64,000 nucleotides of DNA from assembly GCA_026399025.1 (NCBI GenBank), contig JAPLRU010000111.1:1-64000 (forward strand), read 5' to 3'. Numbering within the stretch: position 1 is the stretch's first letter; every line of letters begins with the position of its first letter. This document shows, piece after piece, positions 1-11,698 of the stretch. The translations under genes were made by a program, and so were the position numbers. The DNA is from Methylobacter sp. (lineage in GTDB: Bacteria; Pseudomonadota; Gammaproteobacteria; Methylococcales; Methylomonadaceae). The notes beneath the pieces are model-generated. The model ran no database searches. It was not told the DNA's origin and was given only the letters and a program-made list of their open reading frames with translations.

Positions 1-136
1 CCTACGGTCGTGCATTCGCTGTACGCTTCTTTCAGGTTGGCCTCGCGGCTTCCCCCTTGCGTTGTCGCTACGGTTGTCGTTACTACTTCCGGTTATCTCC
101 TTTCAGATAACGAGTTTTAGCCCATGCTGGGCACAC
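1..136 (-). mobile_element. 5' end of a probable group II intron, cut by the window edge
   Basis: Read on the minus strand from position 136, the sequence begins GTGTGCCCAGCATGGGC, which resembles the conserved 5' end of bacterial group II introns (GUGYG start followed by a CCCAGCAUGGG hairpin). It continues with a perfect 7-bp hairpin (GTTATCT/AGATAAC, about positions 99-119) and GC-rich segments like intron domain I. The intron would run off the left edge, so its reverse transcriptase and domain V are not visible. No coding frame is convincing in this stretch. The identification rests on recognition of the start motif and could be wrong. Confidence 0.5.
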
Positions 137-137
137 T

Positions 138-161
138 AGGCTACGCACAGCGTAACCTACA
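138..161. repeat. Stem-loop abutting the intron boundary
   Basis: On the minus strand TAGGTTACGC and GCGTAGCCTA pair across a TGT loop, a 10-bp stem with one G-U pair, ending one or two bases before the inferred intron 5' end. Some group II introns (class C) insert next to stem-loops such as terminators. There is no T tract, so a terminator role is not supported. Confidence 0.45.
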
Positions 162-203
162 GCTGGGAAATCTTATCAAAATCAGTTTATAGTCAGCATT
201 AAA

Positions 204-596
204 TCAGTTAACAATATTGTGTCCGCGTCCTCTCATGCAGTTGGTATAAGCCCGCTTGTATTGGGATTCAGAGTCCATACCTTGCTTAGCGCCGCCGCCG
301 ATACCGCCGGCCGCCGCACCTATTGCCGCACCGGTTCCCGGACTTCCGGTGATTGCGCCTAAAGCCGCGCCGCCGGCTGCACCGATTAAGCCGCCTACGC
401 CCGCACCGATAGCGCTTTCCTTTACCGTGCTACCGGCATTACCGGCAAGTTGTTTGCATTCGGCCATATCTTGATTGATGCGACCGGCATTACGGTCATT
501 ATACGGGTCGACAGTTGGCGTCCACCCGGTTTGACTGGCGCAAGCCGAAAGCAATAGGCCGCCTGTAAAAACGAAACCGGTTATTAGCTTTTTCAT
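204..596 (-). CDS. Glycine-zipper lipoprotein, function unknown
   Basis: A small outer-envelope lipoprotein of 130 residues. The start at 596 is chosen because it is preceded by AGAGGT at good spacing and begins directly with a signal peptide (MKKLITGFVF...) ending in the lipobox LSAC, so the mature protein would start at the lipidated cysteine near residue 19. Residues about 60-105 form a glycine/alanine-rich zipper (GAGVGGLIGAAGGAALG pattern), as in YMGG/Gly-zipper families that associate with membranes. Two further cysteines (AECKQ and NCMRG) may form a disulphide. It lies downstream of the YbbP-like permease on the same strand but with its own likely promoter. No specific function can be assigned. 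Confidence 0.8.
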   Translation of the reverse strand: MKKLITGFVFTGGLLLSACASQTGWTPTVDPYNDRNAGRINQDMAECKQLAGNAGSTVKESAIGAGVGGLIGAAGGAALGAITGSPGTGAAIGAAAGGIGGGAKQGMDSESQYKRAYTNCMRGRGHNIVN

Positions 597-671
597 ATTG
601 ATTACCTCTGGTAAAGTTGTTTTTTCAGAATTGTTCATTGCTTAGGAATAAAACATGAACGCAACGACGCT

Positions 672-677
672 ATTATA
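672..677 (-). promoter_or_regulatory. Possible -10 box of the glycine-zipper lipoprotein gene
   Basis: A perfect TATAAT on the minus strand about 75 bases upstream of the lipoprotein start. The -35 region is T-rich without a good TTGACA match, so this is tentative. Confidence 0.35.
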
Positions 678-783
678 CTGAAATATAGTGAAAAAAATCA
701 GTTATCGGTTTAGCGACCGCTTTAGTATCGCTTTCTCAGCCAACAAAATATTAACTGTGCATGGTATCGGCGGATTTTTAGCG

Positions 784-3267
784 CTACAACTCTCGTAACA
801 CTTGAAGCGGAGATTTATTAACCACGCTTCGCACGCCCCAGCATCCGGCCAAGCCGACCAATAAAGCGCCGATTAACGGCACATAAAGCCATAAATAAAC
901 ATTAACGCGAAATTCCATATGCATCACGTAAGTGTATAAAGCGTAGAGCATGACTTCCGAGATAAGCACCGCCAGCACACCGGAAATCAGCCCGAGCAGG
1001 CTGAACTCGATAATATGGCTTTGAGTTAAAAACGCCCTCTTGGCGCCCAGCGTCCGCATCAACGCACCTTCATGGATGCGGCTGTCCAAGGTTGCATAAA
1101 CGGCGGCGAACAACACCGTGAATCCGGCCATCAACGCAAAATACAGCAGATAATTAATCGCCTCGGTCAATTGGTTCAGTATGGTTTTAAATTGGCGCAA
1201 GATTAAATCGACTTCCAACAAGGTAGTGCTGGGATATTTTTTTAGCAACCCGTTCAAAAAATCCTTTTGGCTCTCCGGCAAATAAAAGCTGGTGAGAAAA
1301 GTACTGGGAAAAGCGTCCAGCGTAGCGGGCGAAAAAATCATGTAAAAATTCGGCTTCATGGTATCCCAACGCAGTTCGCGGATGCTGCTGACGGTGGCGT
1401 TAAATTGCTGACTGCCGACGGTAAAGGCTAATTGATCGCCCAGTTTGATTTTCAGGCTTTGGGCCAGTTTTTGCTCGACCGAAACCTGACCGGCTTGGGC
1501 ATCGTTCCACCAGCTTCCGGCGGTGATTTTATTATCCTCAGGCAACGCTTGGCTCCAAGTCAGGCTGAGTTCCCGACGCGTGGCGTTTTCGCCTTGGGAA
1601 TCCTTACTGACGATGTGTTGCACCGGGGTATTATTGATGGCTACCAGACGCCCTCTGATCACCGGATAAAACCGGGCGCTGTCGATTTTTTGTTGTTGCA
1701 GGTCTTGCTGGAAACCTTGTTGTTGCTCGGGAAAAATATTTAACGCGAAATAATTGGGCGCATTTTCGGGTAACTGTTTGCGCCAATCCTCAAGTAAGTC
1801 GGTGCGCACGCTAAAACTCAGCACCATCGCCACCAGCGTAATCGAAAAAGCCAGTATTTGGCTGACGCTGGCCCGGCTGTTTTTTAACAAGCCCTGTAAA
1901 CCGAAACGCCAAGTCAGGCCAAGATGCGGTAACAATCTCCGGCTAAAGCGCAGCAACGCATAAACCAGCAAACCGAGCAGCAACAAAGCGGCCAGGCCCA
2001 CACCGATAATGACAGCAGTCATTTTGAGATCGTCGGTATAGCGCCAGATTAAAACGCCGACAATGCCGATAGCCAAACCGTAAATCAGCCATGCGCTGCT
2101 GGGCAAAGGCTCCAATTCCCGGCGCAACACCCGTAACGGCGAAACTTGCTTAAGGCGCAATAACGGCGGCAACGCAAAACCCAACAACACCGCCATGCCG
2201 ATGATAAAACCGAAAAAAACCGCCAACACACCGGGATCGGCGACTTGCTGCGGCAACAACGATCTTAATAACTGAAACAGCGCTTGCTGCGCAAACCAGC
2301 CCAACAGGCAACCTATAGTGCTGGCCAATAAACCCAACACCACAAACTGGCTGCCGTAAAGCCAGAGTATTTCGTTCTGTTTGCAACCCAGGCAACGCAA
2401 TATCGCGGTCGCGTTAAAATGCCGCTCGGTATAGCGCCGGGTCGCCATCGCAATCGCCACGCCGGAAATCAAAATGACGATAATGCTGGATAAACCCAGA
2501 TAACGTTCCGCGCGTTCCAGCGCCGAACCCAGCTCCGGGCGGTCTTCATGTATATCCATGATGCGCTGGGAGGGATTCAATTGCGGTTTGAGCCAGCGCT
2601 TGAAGGCGTTTAAGTTTTGGCTTTCGCCGCTGAATTGAAAGAAATAATGCACCCGACTGCCCGGCTGGATAACGCCGGTAGCGGGCAAGTCGTCGGCATT
2701 GATCATCACGCGCGGCGAAAAGCTGTAAAAATCGCCGCGCTTGTCGGGTTCGTAAGTAAGAATATGGCTGACGGTGAGCGGCTTTTCTCCGACCTGTAAG
2801 GTATCGCCCAAATTAAGCTTAAGCGCCGACAGAATGCGTTTATCAACCCAGGCGGTTCCGGGTTTCGGGCCTGAATGTTCGACGGTTTCGGTGCTGTAAT
2901 CCAAGGCAGTGGTTTTTAAAAAACCACGTAACGGGTAAGCCGAACTGACCGCTTTAATGCCTGCCAACAACAGTTCGTCATGCTCAATCAACACGCTGGA
3001 GAACTCAACCGTTTGCGCTTGCGCCAGATTAAGTTCGGCAGCCTTGACCGGCCATTCGGCCGGAACAGTGCCGGAGCTTGAGATCACCAAGTCCGCCGCC
3101 AGAAATTCCGCCGCCTGAGTCGTCATCGTGCGTTGCAGGCGGTCTGCAAACAGCGCTATGGCGGTCGAGCTGGTAACCGCTATGATCAAAGCCAGTATCA
3201 GGATGGTTAACTCGCCGGAACGGCTGTCGCGCCATAACAATCGCAAGGCAAGATTAAAACGTGTCAT
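784..3267 (-). CDS. YbbP/FtsX-family ABC transporter permease
   Basis: A large inner-membrane permease of about 827 residues. One membrane segment lies near the N-terminus (LTILILALIIAVTSSTAIAL), followed by a long periplasmic MacB-like domain, a first FtsX block (from about residue 255), a second soluble domain, and a C-terminal FtsX block ending SPLQVLREL. This duplicated layout and length match YbbP, the predicted permease partner of the ATPase YbbA. The YbbA-type ATPase and the lipase-like TesA gene that often accompany it are absent here: the gene upstream encodes a GIY-YIG protein. I chose ATG at 3267; a TTG four codons upstream is possible. The family role, export or envelope maintenance, is not well established. 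Confidence 0.85.
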   Translation of the reverse strand: MTRFNLALRLLWRDSRSGELTILILALIIAVTSSTAIALFADRLQRTMTTQAAEFLAADLVISSSGTVPAEWPVKAAELNLAQAQTVEFSSVLIEHDELLLAGIKAVSSAYPLRGFLKTTALDYSTETVEHSGPKPGTAWVDKRILSALKLNLGDTLQVGEKPLTVSHILTYEPDKRGDFYSFSPRVMINADDLPATGVIQPGSRVHYFFQFSGESQNLNAFKRWLKPQLNPSQRIMDIHEDRPELGSALERAERYLGLSSIIVILISGVAIAMATRRYTERHFNATAILRCLGCKQNEILWLYGSQFVVLGLLASTIGCLLGWFAQQALFQLLRSLLPQQVADPGVLAVFFGFIIGMAVLLGFALPPLLRLKQVSPLRVLRRELEPLPSSAWLIYGLAIGIVGVLIWRYTDDLKMTAVIIGVGLAALLLLGLLVYALLRFSRRLLPHLGLTWRFGLQGLLKNSRASVSQILAFSITLVAMVLSFSVRTDLLEDWRKQLPENAPNYFALNIFPEQQQGFQQDLQQQKIDSARFYPVIRGRLVAINNTPVQHIVSKDSQGENATRRELSLTWSQALPEDNKITAGSWWNDAQAGQVSVEQKLAQSLKIKLGDQLAFTVGSQQFNATVSSIRELRWDTMKPNFYMIFSPATLDAFPSTFLTSFYLPESQKDFLNGLLKKYPSTTLLEVDLILRQFKTILNQLTEAINYLLYFALMAGFTVLFAAVYATLDSRIHEGALMRTLGAKRAFLTQSHIIEFSLLGLISGVLAVLISEVMLYALYTYVMHMEFRVNVYLWLYVPLIGALLVGLAGCWGVRSVVNKSPLQVLREL

Positions 3268-3346
3268 AAATACATCCAAGTCATTAATATAGTTGAGATA
3301 TTAGACAGCCCGCATTATTTTGTCCGATGTTTTTAAACGCGAGGAG

Positions 3347-3988
3347 TTAAATATCTTCTATTTCATTGTGAAATTCCTCGTAGAGATCTTTAACGGTTCG
3401 TCCATTGAATGTCCAATAGGGCGATGGTTGAAGCGGATAATCTTTAGGCAAATTTAAAAGTTTTCTTGTTGCGGCGCTGAGCGAGCAAATGGTGCCGTCA
3501 AAATTCACTTTTTTCTCTTCCACTACGGTTATTTCTACCTGCCCATCTTTTGAAATAAGAACAGAACCATTGGCAATGCCGAGTTCATAAAAATTCATTC
3601 TAGGCCGTTTTATGCGTTTAAAGTTCAGCGAAGATTGCTTATCAACAGCATCCATGTTGGCTTCAAGTTGTTTTTCGAATTCAACCGTGATGTCATCGAC
3701 TTTTAAGAGTTTTAAGATAGCAATGACCCTTTCGGCTTCGAGTTTAAAAAACTCTCTATTTGGATTTATGCGGTCCTTGCCAAAAGCAAAATGTAGGGCT
3801 TTTTCCACTTCCGTTGCATCTTTTACTTGACAGGCGAACGCACAGTCAAATGGAACCGGAACGCCGGAACCATAAAGCTGCTTCATACGCTCCTCAACAT
3901 CTAATTGATTTGTTTTTCCGATCTTTATCAACCCTTCCATTGCAGGATTGGTGAGTACATAAACAATCTGTGAGTTATTATCCGCCAT
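3347..3988 (-). CDS. GIY-YIG (T5orf172/Mug113-type) domain protein
   Basis: A 213-residue protein starting at MADNNSQIVYVLTNP. The first 90 residues match the T5orf172/Mug113 subgroup of the GIY-YIG nuclease superfamily: the GIY strand is IVYVL, the YIG strand is LIKIGKT, followed by R(x)KQLYGSGVP, a conserved E-K-A-L-H helix and NPNREFFK. In that family these proteins bind or cut DNA, but many are uncharacterised, and the reaction here is unknown. The remaining 120 residues match no family I recognise and contain no membrane segments. It is a cytoplasmic orphan between ybbP and gyrB with a long non-coding stretch upstream; the upstream extension to 4066 looks non-genuine. Confidence 0.75.
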   Translation of the reverse strand: MADNNSQIVYVLTNPAMEGLIKIGKTNQLDVEERMKQLYGSGVPVPFDCAFACQVKDATEVEKALHFAFGKDRINPNREFFKLEAERVIAILKLLKVDDITVEFEKQLEANMDAVDKQSSLNFKRIKRPRMNFYELGIANGSVLISKDGQVEITVVEEKKVNFDGTICSLSAATRKLLNLPKDYPLQPSPYWTFNGRTVKDLYEEFHNEIEDI

Positions 3989-4074
3989 GATTAAAGTTCC
4001 AACTGATAAAACTGAGGCATTCTGACATTTATCGTTCCCACGCGTAGACTGTGAAAGTATTATCAAAATGGGTT

Positions 4075-4152
4075 ATTCACCACGAAGGCACGAAGGAAAA
4101 AATAATTGTTTAAACTCGATATATTGAAAACTTCGTGTCCTTCGTGGTGAAT
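4075..4152. repeat. CACGAAGG inverted repeat, copy 1
   Basis: The left arm ATTCACCACGAAGG plus CACGAAGG (4075-4096) is mirrored by CTTCGTGTCC plus TTCGTGGTGAAT (4131-4152), about 21 paired bases with one gap around a 34-base AT-rich centre. A related element occurs at 59585-59650 after aroE, so this is a dispersed family in this genome. Function is unknown. Confidence 0.7.
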
Positions 4153-4248
4153 CTTTATTAGTCCTTGTATAACATAATTAACCGGCCACACCCCGCCCGG
4201 AATCCAACTTAATCGTGCGTTAACAGCGAGTTTGTAGATCGATATATA

Positions 4249-4416
4249 GAGCCCGGATAATATAGCGACGCAAAATATGGAGAGGGCCTGCTATCGTTCC
4301 CACGCTTCGGCGCTCGTCTTGATACACAAATCTATAAAAGCACGTCATTCCGGCAGGGATAACAGTGTTACTCGGACACTTGTGTATAACGACGAGCGCC
4401 GGAGCGTGGGAACGAT
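4249..4416. repeat. Dispersed palindromic (REP/MITE-like) element, copy 1
   Basis: The arm at 4294-4319 (TCGTTCCCACGC plus TTCGGCGCTCGTCT) and the arm at 4390-4415 are inverted complements at 24 of 26 positions, separated by about 70 bases containing CGTCATTCCGGCAGGGAT. The block is preceded by GAGCCCGGATAATATAGCGACGCAAA, nearly the same as the block before copy 2 at 19690-19860. The length and palindromy fit a non-autonomous mobile or REP-like element. A partial ATCGTTCCCACGC also occurs at 4030. Confidence 0.7.
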
Positions 4417-4646
4417 GTCGCTTTATTCACTTCGGACTCTATAATTCGACACACCCGATAAAAGATGGGCTTTTGTCGGGTTACGCCATCGTTAACCCGG
4501 TACTCTCGATCATTCCACATACCCTACTTTACGTAACGCAAAACCGGAATACGAGGACTAGCTATCTGTTGCATTCTATATCGACACTTTGACACTCTCA
4601 CTTGCCAGTTTGGATACTAACAGTGTCATTCGACAACACGATAAAA

Positions 4647-8205
<3,559 letters not shown>

Positions 8206-8215
8206 TATGGCACTG

Positions 8216-9316
8216 TTACAGTCTCATGGGCATAACGATAAACTTATACCCACACTCACCGGGTTCATCAATAAAACAACTGCTGGCGTTGCTGGCAATG
8301 GTCAAAACCGCAAGCTCGGAATCCAAATTCGAAACCGCATCCAACAAATACTGAGCATTAAAAGCAATCGATAAAGGCTCGCCGATGTATTCAATGATCA
8401 ATTCTTCTTCCGCCTCGTCATGCTCCGGGTTATGCGTACTGATTTTCATGCTCTCCGGGTTAATATCGAAAGTCACGCCTTTAAATTTTTCATTCGATAA
8501 AATAGCCACACGCGTCAGCGCATCTTTTAATACCTGTTTTTGAATATGAATTTGGTTAAAAAATTCTTGCTGAAAAACTTTGCCGAAATCAGGATATTTT
8601 GAATCGACCAGTTTCGCCGAGAAAATCAGGTTCTTGATAAAAATTCTGATGTTGTTGCTGGAAAACTCAACTTTCAGTTCGGCTTCGGGATCATCGAGTA
8701 GCCGACTCAATTCAAGAACCCCCTTTCTGGGCAGAATTATTCTGGCCTCGAAACCGGTCGCCTGCTCCAGATTATCTTCATAAATCGACAACCGGTGCCC
8801 ATCCGAAGCAACCAATTTCAATTTACTGTTAGAAACGTTAAACAACAAACCGTTCAAATAATAGCGAACATCCTGGTTAGCCATGCAAAATACCGTTTTA
8901 TCCAACGCTTTTTTAAATTTGCCGGCATTGATGAAAAGATGGTTCTCTAATTCCGATTCGGCAAATTCCGGATAATTATCGGCAGGCAAACAGCTCAAAG
9001 AAAACCGGCTGCGACTGGAGGCGATTTTTACCTTGTCTTCCTGTACCTCGAATTTAATTTCCGCACCGTTAGGCAGCAGTCTGCAAATATCCAAAAACTT
9101 TCTGGCCGGTACCGTAATCGAACCCGGCATGGTGGGCGAGATATTGATTTTGGCAATGATCTGAATTTCCAAATCGGTGCCGGTTAAAATCAGTTGATTG
9201 TCCTCAATGACCATCAGAACATTGGACAGAATCGGCATGGTTTGCCTTTTTTCTATCACACTGACGATTTGCTGCAAAGGAGCCAGGATTTCTTCTCTAT
9301 TAATAATAAATTTCAT
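8216..9316 (-). CDS. dnaN: DNA polymerase III sliding clamp (beta subunit)
   Basis: The ring-shaped processivity clamp of DNA polymerase III, 366 residues, the standard length. Three clamp domains follow each other: MKFIINREEILAPLQQI at the N-terminus with the MPILSNVL motif, RFSLSCLPADNYPEF near residue 105, and the C-terminal end YKFIVMPMRL, the classic clamp terminus that forms part of the partner-binding pocket. It is the second gene of the replication array; the 187-bp spacer from dnaA contains DnaA boxes. Expression is probably partly independent from dnaA because of this spacer. Confidence 0.97.
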   Translation of the reverse strand: MKFIINREEILAPLQQIVSVIEKRQTMPILSNVLMVIEDNQLILTGTDLEIQIIAKINISPTMPGSITVPARKFLDICRLLPNGAEIKFEVQEDKVKIASSRSRFSLSCLPADNYPEFAESELENHLFINAGKFKKALDKTVFCMANQDVRYYLNGLLFNVSNSKLKLVASDGHRLSIYEDNLEQATGFEARIILPRKGVLELSRLLDDPEAELKVEFSSNNIRIFIKNLIFSAKLVDSKYPDFGKVFQQEFFNQIHIQKQVLKDALTRVAILSNEKFKGVTFDINPESMKISTHNPEHDEAEEELIIEYIGEPLSIAFNAQYLLDAVSNLDSELAVLTIASNASSCFIDEPGECGYKFIVMPMRL

Positions 9317-9503
9317 AAAAGACTATTTTTAATTATTACTATTAGCTTAAAAGGAAACTGTTGAAAACAGTTTTTTATCCTTAATAATCAATTAGCTGGG
9401 TTGTTATAAAAAGTGTGGTTAAAGGTGCTGCTGCAAAGTGCGGCGCTTGTGGATAAATAACAGCCGTCGGCAAATATACACTTTATCCACAGCTTGTTCA
9501 CGG
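9317..9503. promoter_or_regulatory. dnaA-dnaN spacer with DnaA boxes
   Basis: The spacer holds two perfect DnaA boxes (TGTGGATAA at 9449-9457 and TTATCCACA at 9483-9491) and a one-mismatch box (TGTGGTTAA at 9414-9422) near AT-rich sequence. This arrangement can serve as an origin or as DnaA-dependent control of dnaN. It competes with the gap at 26 kb as the origin. Confidence 0.6.
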
Positions 9504-10801
9504 TTAATGCGACAGAGTTCTCAACAGGTTGGAGTAGTCCTCCGCAATCTTGTTATCCGCTTCTTTTAATTCGGCAATGCGCTTACAGGCATTCATGACC
9601 GTGGTGTGATCGCGTCCGCCAAAGGCGTCGCCGATTTCGGGAAAGCTGTGCGATGTCAGCTCTCTAGCCAAGCACATAGCCATTTGCCGCGGCCTTGTAA
9701 TGGATTGCTTCCTGTTTTTGGAAGATAAATCGGCGACTCGAATTTTAAAATACTCGGCAACCGTTTTCTGGATATTGTCGATATTAACCAATTTATCTTG
9801 CAGGGAAATCAAGTCATGCAGCGCTTCTTTGGTAAAGTCGATGGTGATGTCGCGACCGGTAAACTGCGCGTTGGCAATGACCCGTCTTAAAGCGCCTTCC
9901 AAATCCCGGACGTTGGAAGGAATTCGCTTGGCGATAAAAAACGCTACGTCCTGAGCCAGTTCAATATTAACCATCGCCGCTTTCTTCATTAAAATAGCGG
10001 CCCTGGTTTCCATATCGGGCGGTTCTATCAGTACAGGAAGTCCCCAGCCGAACCGGGATTTTAAACGGTCTTCAAGCCCTATGATTTCTTTGGGATATTT
10101 GTCGCAGGTTAAAATCACCTGATGCTTCTTTTCCAACAGTGTGTTGAAGGTATGAAAAAATTCTTCCTGGGAGCGCTCTTTGCCGGCAAAAAATTGAATA
10201 TCGTCAATTAACAGCACATCAACGCCGCGATAAAATTCTTTAAACGCATTGATCGAATTTTGCTGCAATGCTTTAACCATATCCTGAACGAATTTTTCAG
10301 AATGCAAATAAACCACCGTCGCCGAAGCGTTTTTTTGCAAAACCGCATTCCCAACGGCATGCATCAAATGAGTTTTACCTAAACCTGAGCTGCCGTAAAT
10401 CAACAGGGGGTTGTAAGCCTTGCCGATGTTCTCGGAAACTTGGACCGAAGCGGCTCTTGCCAGCTGGTTGGATTTGCCTTCAACAAAATTATCGAAGGTA
10501 AATGCTTTATTTAAGAAGTTGGGCGTCGCTTTTTGAGTTCCGGCAGGCTTGGCTATTTTTGTCGCAGCAACCACGGACGAATTTTTAGAACCGATTTCCA
10601 GACTTAAATTTAATGTTCCGTTGGAAAATTCATGAATGGTTTCTTCAATTTAACCCAGTCCAGGACAAATCGATTGGGCGCTAATAATTTTATCTGGCCA
10701 TCGCTTTCCACGGCCTGAAGCGGCCTTATCCATGTACTGAAGTCAGAACCTGAAATTTCGTTTTCAAGTTTAGAAAGACAGTTGTTCCAAATTAAGCTCA
10801 T
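9504..10801 (-). pseudogene. dnaA: Chromosomal replication initiator DnaA, frameshifted in this sequence
   Basis: The initiator ATPase that melts oriC. The N-terminal domain I is in one frame (10801 to 10610: MSLIWNNCLSKLENEISGSD to FVLDWVK, then an aberrant [12 protein letters not shown] stop). The rest reads in another frame: starting inside the overlap it gives [21 protein letters not shown], then the linker and domains III-IV (10574 to 9504) with Walker [11 protein letters not shown], Walker [11 protein letters not shown], and the DNA-binding signature [11 protein letters not shown]. Compared with the family (FVLDWV + about six residues + helix), a short out-of-frame deletion after WVK explains both frames. 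DnaA is essential, so an assembly or sequencing error, or a second copy, should be suspected. A restart at GTG 10574 would give domains III-IV only. Confidence 0.9.
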
Positions 10802-10884
10802 TGAAATAGTAAAAAGTTGAGTAGAATTAACAGGGTATTTTGATTTTTTATCACTCTACAGTAATAAAACATTGCGCTACGGAA

Positions 10885-10913
10885 TTGACACGCTTAGTGG
10901 TTTATTTTATCAT
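10885..10913 (+). promoter_or_regulatory. Sigma-70 promoter of the rpmH operon
   Basis: TTGACA (10885-10890), a 17-base spacer and TATCAT (10908-10913) give a near-consensus promoter about 57 bases before the rpmH start, as expected for a strongly expressed ribosomal protein gene. The opposite-strand dnaA promoter must lie in the same 168-bp region; I do not see a clear one. Confidence 0.75.
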
Positions 10914-10969
10914 CCGCTGTCTTTTTTATCTGTTTTTGTTAACACTCATCCGATCAGGCCTTAAGTAAA

Positions 10970-11104
10970 ATGAAAAGAACATACCAACCCAGTAAAATCA
11001 AACGCGTAAGAACCCACGGTTTCCGTGCCAGAATGGCAACAGTCGGCGGCCGTAGAGTTATCAACGCTCGCAGAGCAAAAGGTCGCGCCCAGTTAACTGT
11101 TTAG
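10970..11104 (+). CDS. rpmH: 50S ribosomal protein L34
   Basis: A 44-residue, very basic ribosomal protein of the large subunit. The translation begins [18 protein letters not shown] and contains [16 protein letters not shown], matching the strongly conserved L34 family over its full length and ending in QLTV. It is the first gene of the classical rpmH-rnpA-yidD-yidC-mnmE cluster, next to dnaA and transcribed away from it. Only a few bases separate it from rnpA, so the two are translated from one transcript. Confidence 0.98.
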   Translation: MKRTYQPSKIKRVRTHGFRARMATVGGRRVINARRAKGRAQLTV

Positions 11105-11111
11105 TTGACGG

Positions 11112-11483
11112 TTGGTGGCTGAAGAAGTTTTTAGTTTCCCCCCGCAGTTACGGTTAAAAAAACCGGCTGAATATAAAAAGGTTTTTGCTAAGCCTGTAAA
11201 ATCAAGCGACCAATATTTTACCCTGTTAGCCATCAGAAACGATTTCGATCATCCGCGGCTGGGCTTGGCAATTGCTAAAAAAAATATAAGAAAGGCAGTG
11301 CAAAGGAATGTGATTAAACGAACTGTCCGGGAAAACTTTAGAATAAAACAACATAATTTGGGGAATATTGATATTGTTGTTTTGGCTCGTAGAGAAGCCG
11401 TAGATGCTCCGTTGGATTTATTAAGAAAATCATTGGAAAGGCATTGGCTTAAGTTGGTATCCCGATGCGATTCATGCTCATAG
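11112..11483 (+). CDS. rnpA: Ribonuclease P protein component
   Basis: The basic protein subunit of RNase P, which helps the catalytic RNA remove 5' leaders from tRNA precursors. About 123 residues. The conserved core is visible: [12 protein letters not shown] near the N-terminus, [19 protein letters not shown] and the RNR-like signature [12 protein letters not shown] near residues 70-80, and [12 protein letters not shown]. The start is uncertain: TTG at 11112 or GTG at 11115 give nearly the same product, and neither has a strong SD. It overlaps yidD at its 3' end, as is usual. Confidence 0.95.
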   Translation: MVAEEVFSFPPQLRLKKPAEYKKVFAKPVKSSDQYFTLLAIRNDFDHPRLGLAIAKKNIRKAVQRNVIKRTVRENFRIKQHNLGNIDIVVLARREAVDAPLDLLRKSLERHWLKLVSRCDSCS

Positions 11484-11698
11484 CAATTATAAAGTTCTAT
11501 AAATACTTTATTAGTCCTCTGCTTGGAAACCGTTGTCGCTTCTATCCAAGCTGTTCAAGTTATTCTCTGGAAGCTCTTCAGCTCCATGGAGCCATTATCG
11601 GCTCTTATCTCACCCTCAGAAGATTATTAAGATGCCATCCGTTTCATCAAGGTGGCATTGATCCCGTTCCGGAAAAATTTGGTAATAAGAATGGATAA
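11465..11698 (+). CDS. yidD: Membrane protein insertion efficiency factor YidD
   Basis: A 77-residue peripheral membrane protein thought to assist YidC/Sec insertion of membrane proteins. It has an amphipathic N-terminal helix ([16 protein letters not shown]), the conserved cysteine motif [11 protein letters not shown], and [18 protein letters not shown] at the C-terminus; all three are YidD hallmarks. The start at 11465 overlaps the rnpA end by 19 bases; an internal ATG at 11474 is an alternative. The 3' end overlaps the yidC start by 8 bases, suggesting translational coupling. Confidence 0.95.
   Translation: MRFMLIAIIKFYKYFISPLLGNRCRFYPSCSSYSLEALQLHGAIIGSYLTLRRLLRCHPFHQGGIDPVPEKFGNKNG

Larger units (their letters stand above)
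4067..4646. other. Non-coding gap rich in inverted repeats
   Basis: About 580 bases between the GIY-YIG gene and gyrB with no convincing gene. It holds a CACGAAGG-type inverted repeat (4075-4152) and a larger palindromic element (4249-4416), described separately. The rest contains no recognisable RNA gene or terminator. The 75-codon frame at 4365-4592 is composed partly of repeat sequence and is not believable. Confidence 0.7.

Noticed and set aside
4365-4592. 75-codon frame on the plus strand
   Set aside because: It is built partly from the palindromic element, has no SD and its composition is not protein-like.
10574-10680. Programmed ribosomal frameshift in dnaA
   Set aside because: No slippery heptamer is visible at the junction and several conserved residues are missing, so a deletion explains it better.
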